A DNA stretch of 64,000 nt from JBNAVY01 sp049700195 (GTDB lineage Bacteria; Bacillota; Thermoanaerobacteria; Thermoanaerobacterales; Thermoanaerobacteraceae): positions 14,417 to 78,416 of the forward strand of contig JBNAVY010000006.1 of assembly GCA_049700195.1 (NCBI GenBank), read 5' to 3'. Below, one piece after another: positions 16,612 to 23,988 of this stretch (its first letter is position 1; each line of letters opens with the position of its first letter). The notes below the pieces were generated by a model. The model saw nothing but the letters and a program-made list of their open reading frames with translations. It ran no database searches and was not told the DNA's origin. A program made the translations under genes and the position numbers.

Positions 16612-17204
16612 AGTACAACCCTCCAAACAATGTATAAAAATATCATAAAACCAAGTGTAGAAACAAAATAAACCCATGCCGGCTGACTTTTATTAAAAAA
16701 ACTAATATTTACAAGCTGTTTAGCCCCAAGATATGCTAAAACAGTCCAAAAACTTGCCCAAATTGTATCTGCAATCGCCGAAAATATTATATAAATTATA
16801 AAATTCATCCTTGTGATTCCTGAAGCCCAAATAGCTGGTGTCCTTGGAAGTCCTATTAATCTTCCTAATAAAACAGTAAAACCTCCATATTTTGAAAACC
16901 ACTTATCCATTCCCTCAAGATCTTTAACAGTTATTTTTAAATACTTACCATACTTTTCCACAACCGGTCTGCCTTTATAATATCCAATCAAATAAGCTAA
17001 AATATTCCCAGACAAATTACCAATAGCTGCAATAATTATTACATAAAAAATATTCATTTCACCTTTTAAAATAAGATATCCGGCAGCAAAAAATAAAAGC
17101 TCTACAGGCCCTGGAGTCCCGGTCCCTTCAATTAGAAGCCCTAAAAAAATAGCTATGTAGCCATAATTTATTATTGCAGAATATATAAAAGAATTGCCTT
17201 CCAT
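16584..17204 (-). CDS. DedA family membrane protein (VTT domain)
   Basis: A 206-residue integral membrane protein with the VTT/SNARE-associated pattern: LIEGTGTPGPVELLFFAAGY, GNILAYLIGYYKGRPVVEKYG and FGGFTVLLGR-like KYGGFTVLLGRLIGLPRTPA. DedA proteins act as lipid scramblases or undecaprenyl-phosphate and phospholipid transporters. About five hydrophobic segments are visible. The frame is open upstream to 17249, but ATG 17202-17204 with GGTGGTG before it is the better start. It is the first gene of a pair with the GNAT-like acyltransferase, suggesting joint action on envelope lipids or polymers (inference). Confidence 0.88.
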   Translation of the reverse strand: MEGNSFIYSAIINYGYIAIFLGLLIEGTGTPGPVELLFFAAGYLILKGEMNIFYVIIIAAIGNLSGNILAYLIGYYKGRPVVEKYGKYLKITVKDLEGMDKWFSKYGGFTVLLGRLIGLPRTPAIWASGITRMNFIIYIIFSAIADTIWASFWTVLAYLGAKQLVNISFFNKSQPAWVYFVSTLGFMIFLYIVWRVVLWMKDKYLK

Positions 17205-17297
17205 AAGAACACCACCTGTTTTATACCAAAAATCTAATTTTATATTCACAACTAATACTTATAGTATATAATAAAAGCTAGTTTTTTAAAAGTAAAA

Positions 17298-17328
17298 AAG
17301 CAAGATCAGCTATAGCATAACCTTACTT
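17298..17328 (-). terminator. Intrinsic terminator of the galT-mak-glycosyltransferase operon
   Basis: On the minus strand a 10-bp stem (17319-17328 with 17298-17307, three G-U pairs) is followed by TTTTTTACTTTT, 14 bp after the glycosyltransferase stop. Confidence 0.7.
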
Positions 17329-17341
17329 TTTATACATTTTT

Positions 17342-18508
17342 TCATTTATTATATTTTTTTATTACATCAGTATACATTTCGTATGTCTTCTTAGCTATAC
17401 TCTCCCAGCTAAACATCTCTTCAACACGCTTTCTGCCATTAATTCCAAATTTAACAGCAAGTTCTTTATTGTTCAAAAGTATATTTATATGATTTGCAAG
17501 ATCCAAAGGATTTCCTGGTTCAACAAGAAAACCTGTTTCATCATTTACAACTACTTCTTTAATTCCTCCTGTAGCACTTGCAACAACAGGAGTCTTACAT
17601 GCCATTGCTTCTAAATTTATAATACCAAAAGGTTCATATACAGAAGGGCACACAAAAACTTCAGCATTACTGTAAAGCTCAATAACTTCTTCTTTTTGAA
17701 GCATTTTATTTATCCATATAATATTATTATATTCTTTAATTTTTTGTTCCATTTCTTCCATTACTTCTTGTGTATCTGGAGAACTTGCACATAAAACTAT
17801 CTTAATATCCTTCGGGAGATACTTTACTGCATCAATAAGATGTATAATCCCTTTTTGTCTGGAAATTCTACCAACAAATAGAATATATTTTCCTTCTATA
17901 CCATATTCTTTTCTGGTTACATTTCTATCAGTTTTTTGATATTGATTTAAGTCTATGCCATTATATATAACTTCAATTTTTTCTTCAGGAATGTTATATG
18001 CTTTTATTATATCCTCTTTGGAACCTTTTGAAACTGCTATTACTCTATCAGCTCCTTCTATACCCGTCTTTTCCATCCATGAACTTAATCTGTATCCATT
18101 CCCAAGCTGTTCTTCTTTCCATGGCCTCAAAGGTTCTAAACTGTGTATAGTTACAACTAGAGGTTTATCATATAATTTTTTAGCAAGAAACCCAGCCATA
18201 AAAGTATACCAGGTATGACAGTGCAAAATATCTGAATCAATATTATCCTTTATCATTGCTAAATCAGTAGAAAAAGGACCTAAAGCTTTTTGATATCTAG
18301 GATCAAGCCCTTTTTTGAGTTCTTCCCAGTCTTTATAACCTCTAACTTTAAGATTTTCCTTTTCATAGTTTTGATCTCCAAAACTTCTAACATCAACCTT
18401 CATAAGTTTAGAAAGCTCTCTTGTTAAATAATCAACGTGTACTCCTGCACCTCCATATATATATGGGGGATATTCATTTGTAAAAAGAGTAACTTTTAAA
18501 TTATCCAT
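17342..18508 (-). CDS. GT4 glycosyltransferase, glycogen synthase/maltose-1-phosphate synthase family
   Basis: A 388-residue GT-B enzyme. The N-terminal domain carries FTNEYPPYIYGGAGVHVDYL and the DILHCHTWYTFMAGFLAK substrate loop; the C-terminal domain carries ILFVGRISRQKGI and the retaining-GT4 nucleotide-sugar motif VFVCPSVYEPFGIINLEAMA, with the catalytic Glu pair. This length and pattern are those of the actinobacterial and archaeal GlgA group (TIGR02149), whose characterised mycobacterial member GlgM makes maltose 1-phosphate from ADP-glucose and glucose 1-phosphate. Elongation of glycogen is the alternative. It overlaps the maltokinase-like gene by 8 bp with GGAGG 7 nt before the ATG. 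The neighbour kinase also makes maltose 1-phosphate, which favours a GlgM-like role. Confidence 0.82.
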   Translation of the reverse strand: MDNLKVTLFTNEYPPYIYGGAGVHVDYLTRELSKLMKVDVRSFGDQNYEKENLKVRGYKDWEELKKGLDPRYQKALGPFSTDLAMIKDNIDSDILHCHTWYTFMAGFLAKKLYDKPLVVTIHSLEPLRPWKEEQLGNGYRLSSWMEKTGIEGADRVIAVSKGSKEDIIKAYNIPEEKIEVIYNGIDLNQYQKTDRNVTRKEYGIEGKYILFVGRISRQKGIIHLIDAVKYLPKDIKIVLCASSPDTQEVMEEMEQKIKEYNNIIWINKMLQKEEVIELYSNAEVFVCPSVYEPFGIINLEAMACKTPVVASATGGIKEVVVNDETGFLVEPGNPLDLANHINILLNNKELAVKFGINGRKRVEEMFSWESIAKKTYEMYTDVIKKYNK

Positions 18509-20084
18509 GATTAACCTCCGCTCTTTCTTTATTAAATTTTATATCATCAATACATTCTATAATTCCTTTAAGAGGTATCTTAAACCATGCAGGTCTATTA
18601 TTTACTTCATATAAAGCCTCAAATAACGCCTTCTCTAATTTAAACAGGGCTAAAACTCTGTTAAAATTATCTTCATTAGGCAAAATATCAGGAGCTTGCT
18701 TTTGCACAAAACTTTTATATGTTTCTAAAAAAACATCTGTAACACTTTTGGACCATTGTATGAGTATTCTCTCGATATCTTCATTTTCTGTTTGTTTATG
18801 TTCTTTAATATATGCAAAATATGCTGCATATGCTGCATAATTAAAAGATCTAACCATACCAGCAACATCCTTAAGAGGAGACATCTTTTTCCTTCTTGTA
18901 TTTATAGATTTTGTCGGTTCACCTTCAAAATCTATAATAATATAGTTGTTTTCCGTTTTTAAAATTTGCTCTAAATGTAAATCAGCATGACATCTTATAT
19001 ATTTGCCCAGATCACTATATAAATCTAAAATAGCATATATATCCGAATTAAAAAATTCATTATAAAAAGCAATATCTTTTATAAGTTCATTTATTGTTTC
19101 ACTAAAATTACTTGAAACTGTATAATTCATAAGTATATTAAAATTTGACCTGATTCTATCTAAAATTTCCTTTATATCCTCAGATGTTGGATCAATTTTT
19201 GAAAAGTCCTCTTCTTCTATCTGAGATAATTTAACGTGCATGTCAGCGATTATTAATGCTATATTTCTTATTTCATCAATATAGTCATAAAAATATTTTT
19301 CTATTTCAAAACTATTAACACATTGTATATCTTTAAATTTTCCTAAAATCTTGCCAAGATACTCCTGAGTATATTGCCACATATCCCCTTCGTTTTTTAC
19401 ATATTCAACTACCATAGCAGTTGTATATTGATTTTTATCTGTATCTTCATATAAAAAGTAGCCTCTTATATCCTGAGTATTTTTAAAACCCTTTTCCTTC
19501 AATTTCACAGTTAATTCAAGATCAGGATTTATTCCTTTAGCAAGCTTTCTGTAGGTTTTTATAATTTCGTCTTTTCTAAGCACTGTTAAACTATTGCTTG
19601 ATTTATCACTAAGTCTGAATGAGTTGTATATATCAATATTCTTAAGTTTAACAGGTATCAAATTTGAATGTGATTTAAAAGTAATAATATTTTCTTTTTC
19701 AAGCAGTTTATCTAGAGCAACAACATACTCGATATTATCAATAGCATCATACAAATAATATTGTTCGTTTTCTGTATCTATTGTAAGAAGCAAATCCTTA
19801 ATGTTGTATTTTCCTTTAGAAATTATCACAGGAAAATAATAAAATGAAATTATTTCTTTATCATTTTCCAACCCCTTTATTACAAAAGCTACTATTACTG
19901 CTATAATAATTTTACTTTCACTCTGAACTAAGGTAACATAATCATACAAATACTTTTTAATGATTGTAAGGGCTTTTTCTTGAAACCATCTAAATTGTTT
20001 TATTTTATTATTATCTATATTTTCAATAAAAGTATCCAGATAAGAAATAATATCTTCAAATTGGACTTTTTCCCCTATATACAT
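18501..20084 (-). CDS. Maltokinase-like kinase (Mak/Pep2 family)
   Basis: A 527-residue protein resembling actinobacterial maltokinase, which phosphorylates maltose to maltose 1-phosphate. The C-terminal kinase lobe (about residues 365-420) has CHADLHLEQILK, IIIDFEGEPTKS and RRKKMSPLKDVAGMVRSF, matching the family pattern H-G-D-L-H-L-G-Q, D-F-E-G-E-P and S-P-L-R-D-V-A-G-M. The catalytic Asp and the metal-binding Asp are kept, but the two glycines of HGDLHLGQ are Ala and Glu here, so kinetics or specificity may differ. The N-terminal 120 residues match the maltokinase cap domain only loosely. It sits between the GalT-like gene (19-bp gap) and the glycosyltransferase (8-bp overlap). Maltodextrin or glycogen metabolism is likely; the substrate is inferred. 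Confidence 0.75.
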   Translation of the reverse strand: MYIGEKVQFEDIISYLDTFIENIDNNKIKQFRWFQEKALTIIKKYLYDYVTLVQSESKIIIAVIVAFVIKGLENDKEIISFYYFPVIISKGKYNIKDLLLTIDTENEQYYLYDAIDNIEYVVALDKLLEKENIITFKSHSNLIPVKLKNIDIYNSFRLSDKSSNSLTVLRKDEIIKTYRKLAKGINPDLELTVKLKEKGFKNTQDIRGYFLYEDTDKNQYTTAMVVEYVKNEGDMWQYTQEYLGKILGKFKDIQCVNSFEIEKYFYDYIDEIRNIALIIADMHVKLSQIEEEDFSKIDPTSEDIKEILDRIRSNFNILMNYTVSSNFSETINELIKDIAFYNEFFNSDIYAILDLYSDLGKYIRCHADLHLEQILKTENNYIIIDFEGEPTKSINTRRKKMSPLKDVAGMVRSFNYAAYAAYFAYIKEHKQTENEDIERILIQWSKSVTDVFLETYKSFVQKQAPDILPNEDNFNRVLALFKLEKALFEALYEVNNRPAWFKIPLKGIIECIDDIKFNKERAEVNHG

Positions 20085-20103
20085 ATAATCACTTCTTTCA
20101 CTA

Positions 20104-21069
20104 CTAATCTATTTTTAGTACTGTTGTAGCCATCTCGGGAGAAACTGGATTAATGTAAACACCTGTAGCAAGTTCAAAACCTGCTGCAATAGTTAGTCTA
20201 GGATAAATACTCATATGCCAATGATAATTTCTATCATCATTTACTGGTAAAGTAGAAATCACTACATTATATGGTGGCATATTAAATTCATCTTCATATT
20301 TTTCAATAATCGGTTTAAATATATTTGCAAGGCTTTTTAAAGATTTAGAATCTATATCTTTAAAGTGTTCACAGTGTTTTTTAGGAAGTATCATTACTTC
20401 ATATGCATATTGAGAAGCATACGGACATATAGCAATAAAATCTTCATTTTCACTGACTATTCTTATTTTTTCTGTTTGTTCATGTTTTATTATATCACAA
20501 TATGGGCAGTTACCATTTTGTTTAATATATTTTTGTGTACCCATAACTTCCTTTTCAATAAAATCCGGTATAAATGAAGTTGCAATTATCTGCCAATGAC
20601 CATGTTCTAATGATGCTCCGCCTCTTGCACCAAAATTTTTAAACATCTGCACATATTTTATTTTTTTATCCTCTGATATCTTATTATACCTTACCTTTAA
20701 AGCCGAAAATATATCTTTTATCTGTTCAATGCTTAATTTCCCTAAAGTAGCATCATGATCTGGTGATTCAACTATAATTTCTGCAACACCATACCCATAT
20801 TCACTATTGTAAAAAGAATCTAAAACATCATCAGTATCTTTATTTAATGCTGCAAATTTGTTAGAAAATCCTCTTAATTTCCACATGCCATCTTCATCTT
20901 TATACTCTATAAGAGTAGGAGGAGTTAACTCTTCATTACCAGGGCAAAATGGGCAAAGAGTATTTTTTTTCTCTGCATGAACTATCTTAAAATCATGAGG
21001 CCTTTTACTTCTTTCTGTTGAAATAATTGCAATTTTACCAGTTATAAGATCATATCTTACTTCAGACAT
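20104..21069 (-). CDS. galT: Galactose-1-phosphate uridylyltransferase family protein
   Basis: A 321-residue nucleotidyltransferase of the HIT superfamily GalT branch. It has one zinc-type site CPFCPGNEELTP near residue 38, a second CPYCDII at about 188, the active-site region GGASLEHGHWQIIA with H-x-H (H-G-H rather than H-P-H), and a C-terminal NYHWHMSIYPR. Canonical GalT exchanges UMP between UDP-glucose and galactose 1-phosphate. The H-G-H site and the company of glycogen-type enzymes leave open an ADP-glucose phosphorylase or another nucleotide-sugar role. GGAGAG precedes the ATG. It is the first gene of an operon with a strong promoter, two LacI-type operators and a leader terminator. 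Confidence 0.82.
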   Translation of the reverse strand: MSEVRYDLITGKIAIISTERSKRPHDFKIVHAEKKNTLCPFCPGNEELTPPTLIEYKDEDGMWKLRGFSNKFAALNKDTDDVLDSFYNSEYGYGVAEIIVESPDHDATLGKLSIEQIKDIFSALKVRYNKISEDKKIKYVQMFKNFGARGGASLEHGHWQIIATSFIPDFIEKEVMGTQKYIKQNGNCPYCDIIKHEQTEKIRIVSENEDFIAICPYASQYAYEVMILPKKHCEHFKDIDSKSLKSLANIFKPIIEKYEDEFNMPPYNVVISTLPVNDDRNYHWHMSIYPRLTIAAGFELATGVYINPVSPEMATTVLKID

Positions 21070-21117
21070 TATTATCTCTCCAATACTAATTTATTAAGAT
21101 AAAAACTTGTTATTGTG

Positions 21118-21133
21118 ATGCAATCGAGTGCAT
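21118..21133. promoter_or_regulatory. LacI-family operator O2 in the galT leader
   Basis: ATGCAATCGAGTGCAT is a CG-centred palindrome of the LacI/GalR type. It is the second copy of the sequence at 21202-21217 (14 of 16 identical, the two differences being symmetrical) and lies about 50 bp upstream of the galT start codon, downstream of the transcription start. Confidence 0.7.
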
Positions 21134-21150
21134 TTACTTTTTAAAAAAAG

Positions 21151-21181
21151 GATTTGATTAATTTTTTAAATTAATCAAATC
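21151..21181 (-). terminator. Terminator hairpin inside the galT operon leader (candidate attenuator)
   Basis: Perfect 14-bp arms 21151-21164 and 21168-21181 with a 3-nt loop; on the minus strand the hairpin is followed by CTTTTTTT. It has no U-tract on the plus strand, so it is oriented to stop transcripts that start at the galT promoter, about 40-70 nt after the start and before the coding region. Confidence 0.75.
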
Positions 21182-21201
21182 GGGGAGAAATGTTTAACTT
21201 T

Positions 21202-21217
21202 ATGCAACCGAATGCAT
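21202..21217. promoter_or_regulatory. LacI-family operator O1 at the galT promoter
   Basis: ATGCAACCGAATGCAT is a CG-centred palindrome just downstream of the -10 box, covering roughly +3 to +18 of the galT operon transcript. Centre-to-centre distance to O2 is 84 bp, eight helical turns. Confidence 0.75.
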
Positions 21218-21226
21218 TCTAATATT

Positions 21227-21255
21227 ATAATAAACTTTTTGTGCTCGTTTGTCAA
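21227..21255 (-). promoter_or_regulatory. Sigma-A promoter of the galT-mak-glycosyltransferase operon
   Basis: On the minus strand a perfect TTGACA (21250-21255) and TATTAT (21227-21232) are 17 bp apart. The start site would be near 21220, giving a leader of about 150 nt. The gap 21070-21413 is fully explained by this leader, the two operators and the divergent peroxide-operon promoter. Confidence 0.8.
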
Positions 21256-21303
21256 TAAATTTTTTCCCTTAATTATAATCTATATATTTCTCTAAATTAT
21301 ATC

Positions 21304-21318
21304 TAATAATAATTATTA
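21304..21318. promoter_or_regulatory. Candidate Fur/PerR-type box (7-1-7 palindrome)
   Basis: TAATAATAATTATTA is a perfect 7-1-7 inverted repeat like the PerR/Fur box TTATAATnATTATAA, 24 bp upstream of the -35 of the operon that encodes a Fur/PerR regulator. In AT-rich DNA such repeats can arise by chance. Confidence 0.45.
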
Positions 21319-21342
21319 TAAAAAAATTATTTTAAAAATCTC

Positions 21343-21371
21343 TTGACAAACATTAAAAATGGTATTATAAT
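21343..21371 (+). promoter_or_regulatory. Consensus sigma-A promoter of the perR-peroxiredoxin operon
   Basis: TTGACA (21343-21348) and TATAAT (21366-21371), both perfect, are separated by 17 bp. Downstream, TACAA-AA-TTGTA (21386-21397) is a second inverted repeat in the leader that could be an operator. Confidence 0.85.
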
Positions 21372-21413
21372 AAAAATGTAATCAATACAAAATTGTAATT
21401 CGTAAGGAGGATT

Positions 21414-21593
21414 ATGATGAATACAAAAGAAATTGTTCTAAAAACTTTAAAAGAATCTCAAGAGCCTCTGCGTCCAGGTGACATTGCAGAAAAATCCAGT
21501 ATAGATAAAAAAGAAGTTGATAAAGCTATTAAAGAATTAAAAAAAGAAGAACTTATAATTTCGCCTAAAAGATGTTATTATGCAGCTAAATAA
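21414..21593 (+). CDS. Small winged-helix protein, 59 residues
   Basis: A short gene starting ATG ATG (21414, 21417) after AAGGAGG and ending TAA 21591-21593. The product begins MMNTKEIVLKTLKESQEPLR and ends ELIISPKRCYYAAK. Its pattern is a winged helix-turn-helix: helix 1 KEIVLKTLKE, helix 2 RPGDIAEKSS, recognition helix DKKEVDKAIKELKKE and a short wing IISPKRCYY with one Cys. It is the promoter-proximal gene of the perR-peroxiredoxin operon (21 bp before perR). It could be a DNA-binding partner or a redox sensor through its single Cys; neither is proven. The ribosome-binding site, codon use and operon position make it a real gene despite its size. Confidence 0.8.
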   Translation: MMNTKEIVLKTLKESQEPLRPGDIAEKSSIDKKEVDKAIKELKKEELIISPKRCYYAAK

Positions 21594-21614
21594 ATACAGA
21601 AAGAAGTAATCAAA

Positions 21615-22061
21615 ATGGCATACTCTATTGAAGAATTAAAAGAATATTTGAAAAGATATAATATTAAACCTTCAACAATCAGACTTAAAATTCTCGGATT
21701 TCTATTAGAAAATAGAGTACATCCTACTGCTGATGACATTTATAGATATTTAATTGATTCTATACCTACACTATCTAGAACAAGTGTATACAATGCTTTA
21801 GAACTTTTTACAGATAAAGGTGTTATAAAACCTGTTTCTTTAAATGAAAAAGAACTAAGATATGATATTAAAACAGATTTCCACGGACATTTTAAATGTG
21901 AAATCTGTGGCAATATATATGATTTCCCAATACAAAATCAAGTTTGTGCAGAAGATTTTTTAGAAGGTTTTACAATCAAAGATATGCACATAAATTATTA
22001 TGGAATATGCAAAAAATGTAATCAAAAAATAAAATCAAACAAAAATAAGGAGGAATATTAA
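21615..22061 (+). CDS. perR: Fur family regulator, PerR-like
   Basis: A 148-residue Fur-family repressor. The N-terminal winged helix includes [20 protein letters not shown] and [20 protein letters not shown]. The C-terminal metal and dimer domain has [16 protein letters not shown] (His ligands and the first CxxC) and [10 protein letters not shown] (second CxxC, structural zinc). Its position directly before a peroxiredoxin gene favours PerR, which senses peroxide by metal-catalysed His oxidation, over an iron-uptake Fur. Its weak ribosome-binding site (AGAAAGAAG) suggests low expression. The stop codon is one base from the peroxiredoxin start codon. Confidence 0.85.
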   Translation: MAYSIEELKEYLKRYNIKPSTIRLKILGFLLENRVHPTADDIYRYLIDSIPTLSRTSVYNALELFTDKGVIKPVSLNEKELRYDIKTDFHGHFKCEICGNIYDFPIQNQVCAEDFLEGFTIKDMHINYYGICKKCNQKIKSNKNKEEY

Positions 22062-22062
22062 A

Positions 22063-22725
22063 ATGGAAGAAATCAAAATGAAATTGTTAGGAGAAAAATT
22101 TCCTTCTATGGAAGTGACAACAACTCAAGGAAAGAAAAAATTACCAGAAGATTATGCTGGAAAATGGTTTGTACTTTTTAGTCATCCAGGTGATTTTACA
22201 CCAGTCTGCACAACAGAATTCGTTGAGTTTGCTAGGAAGGCTGATGAGTTCAAAAAATTAAATACAGAACTAATAGGTCTTTCTGTTGACCAGGTATTTT
22301 CACACATAAAATGGGTAGAATGGATTAAAGATAATATGAAAGTTCAGATTCCTTTCCCAGTTATTGCTGATGAATTAGGAAGAGTATCAAATCAGTTAGG
22401 CATGATTCATCCAGGTAAAGGTACTAACACAGTAAGAGCAGTTTTTATTGTTGATGATAAGGGTATTATAAGACTTATCATGTACTATCCTCAAGAAGTA
22501 GGTAGAAATGTAGACGAAATTTTAAGATCTTTAAAGGCTTTACAAACTGCTGATAAACATGGAGTAGCATTACCTGAAAAATGGCCAAATAATTATTTGA
22601 TTCAAGATAGAGTTATTGTTCCACCTTCAACAAATGAAGATGAAGCATTTGAAAGAAATGAAAAAATTAAGACTGAGGAAATCGAGGCTTATGATTGGTG
22701 GTTTGTCCACACACCTCTTAAATAA
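22063..22725 (+). CDS. 1-Cys peroxiredoxin (AhpC/TSA, Prx6-like archaeal type)
   Basis: A 220-residue peroxiredoxin with the peroxidatic motif [15 protein letters not shown] (Cys near residue 49) followed by [17 protein letters not shown] and the long C-terminal arm [10 protein letters not shown], of the Prx6-like group common in archaea and anaerobes. I see no second cysteine, so it should be a 1-Cys enzyme needing an external reductant. It would reduce hydrogen peroxide and organic peroxides in the cytoplasm. AAGGAGG lies 9 nt before ATG 22063; a second Met five codons on is the usual family start but has no ribosome-binding site. Last gene of the perR operon. Confidence 0.92.
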   Translation: MEEIKMKLLGEKFPSMEVTTTQGKKKLPEDYAGKWFVLFSHPGDFTPVCTTEFVEFARKADEFKKLNTELIGLSVDQVFSHIKWVEWIKDNMKVQIPFPVIADELGRVSNQLGMIHPGKGTNTVRAVFIVDDKGIIRLIMYYPQEVGRNVDEILRSLKALQTADKHGVALPEKWPNNYLIQDRVIVPPSTNEDEAFERNEKIKTEEIEAYDWWFVHTPLK

Positions 22726-22755
22726 ATTTGCTCATAAAATATACCTTATTTTAAA

Positions 22756-22781
22756 AAGCGGATCTGTTATCAGATCCGCTT
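22756..22781. terminator. Bidirectional terminator between the peroxiredoxin and patB genes
   Basis: AAGCGGATCTG (22756-22766) and CAGATCCGCTT (22771-22781) pair perfectly around TTAT, with T-rich sequence on one side and A-rich on the other. The patB stop codon touches the right arm at 22781. Confidence 0.85.
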
Positions 22782-23956
22782 TATTTAAGACTCTTTACAG
22801 TTTTTTCTATTCTTATTAATCCTTCTTCTAAAGTTGATCTTGGACATCCAACATTGAGACGGAAAAATCCTTCTCCTTCTTCTCCATATTGCCTCCCATC
22901 ATTTAATGCTATTTTACCTGTATTTATCAAAGCTGTATAAATTTCATCAGCAGTCTTGTTTAATTTTCTAAAATCAAGCCAGACTAAATATGTTCCCTCT
23001 GGTCTATACACTTTTATATCTGATATATTATTATTTATATAAGCTAGAGTATAATTAATATTGTCTTCAATATATTTAATCAGTTCTTCTAACCATTCTT
23101 CACCTTTATAATAAGCTGTTTCAAGTCCTAATGCCCCAAAAACTGTAACGCTATCTATTCTTAAAGCTTTAATAGCTTGTTGGTATTTTTGTCTTATAGT
23201 CTTATTAGGTATAATAGCAAATGCTGTCGCAAGACCAGGTATATTAAAAGTTTTGCTTGGTGCCATTAGAGTTATTGTCCTTTGCTCTACTTCTTTAGAA
23301 ATTGTAGCAAGGGATATATGTTTATAACCTTTTAAAATAAAATCGCTGTGTATTTCATCACATATTATTGTTAAATCTTTTTTTATTAAAATTTCTTCAA
23401 GCTTTTCTAGTTCATCTTTACTCCAGACTCTTCCAACAGGATTATGCGGATTACATAAAATCATTAATTTAGTTTTTTCATCAATTTTATTCTCTAAATC
23501 TTTATAATCTATAACAAATTTCTCTCCGTATTCTTTTAAAGGATTTTTGATTACTATTCTATTGTTGTTATTTATAACTTCATAAAATGGGGGATAAACA
23601 GGAGGTTGTATTAATACCTTTTCTCCTTCTTTTGTCAGTTCTCTTATCCCTAAACTTATGCCTGGTATAACTCCTGGAATAAATATTATCCACTCTTTTT
23701 TTACTTCCCAATTAAATCTCTTTTTAAGCCAGTATATAATAGAATCAAAAAATGAATCTTGTATCCATGTATAACCGAAAACACCATGGTTTACCCTTTC
23801 TTTAAATGCCTGTATAATTTCATTTGGTGCTTTAAAATCCATGTCGGCAACCCACATTGGTAATAAATCGTCCTTACCAAAGACTGTTTTTAAATTATTC
23901 CATTTGATGGAATCTGTATTTTTTCGATCAACTATTTCATCAAAATTATACTTCAT
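22781..23956 (-). CDS. patB: MalY/PatB family cystathionine beta-lyase
   Basis: A 391-residue fold-type I PLP enzyme. The N-terminus MKYNFDEIVDRKNTDSIKWN with LLPMWVADMDFKAP is diagnostic for the MalY/PatB C-S lyases. CNPHNPVGRVWSKDEL, ICDEIHSDF and the Schiff-base lysine in LMAPSKTFNIPGL are present. It cleaves cystathionine, or cysteine and related thiols, to pyruvate, ammonia and a thiol or sulfide. It follows the cysteine desulfidase gene by 32 bp on the same strand, so the pair forms a sulfur-amino-acid degradation unit probably read from the sigma-54 promoter upstream of cdsB. Length is normal for the family. Confidence 0.92.
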   Translation of the reverse strand: MKYNFDEIVDRKNTDSIKWNNLKTVFGKDDLLPMWVADMDFKAPNEIIQAFKERVNHGVFGYTWIQDSFFDSIIYWLKKRFNWEVKKEWIIFIPGVIPGISLGIRELTKEGEKVLIQPPVYPPFYEVINNNNRIVIKNPLKEYGEKFVIDYKDLENKIDEKTKLMILCNPHNPVGRVWSKDELEKLEEILIKKDLTIICDEIHSDFILKGYKHISLATISKEVEQRTITLMAPSKTFNIPGLATAFAIIPNKTIRQKYQQAIKALRIDSVTVFGALGLETAYYKGEEWLEELIKYIEDNINYTLAYINNNISDIKVYRPEGTYLVWLDFRKLNKTADEIYTALINTGKIALNDGRQYGEEGEGFFRLNVGCPRSTLEEGLIRIEKTVKSLK

Positions 23957-23988
23957 GTATCTCTCTCCTATATTATAATCTTATATAT

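Noticed and set aside
16612..16677. N-terminal extension of the GNAT-like protein to 16677
   Set aside because: These 22 codons fall inside the DedA coding sequence without a ribosome-binding site; TTG 16611 with GGAGGG is a far better start.
18501..20084. Trehalose synthase/maltokinase fusion
   Set aside because: Only the kinase part is present; no GH13 trehalose-synthase domain motifs occur in the N-terminal region.
21151..21181. Terminator of the divergent peroxide operon or of an upstream plus-strand gene
   Set aside because: The T-tract is only on the minus strand and there is no plus-strand gene upstream that would need it, so it belongs to the galT leader.
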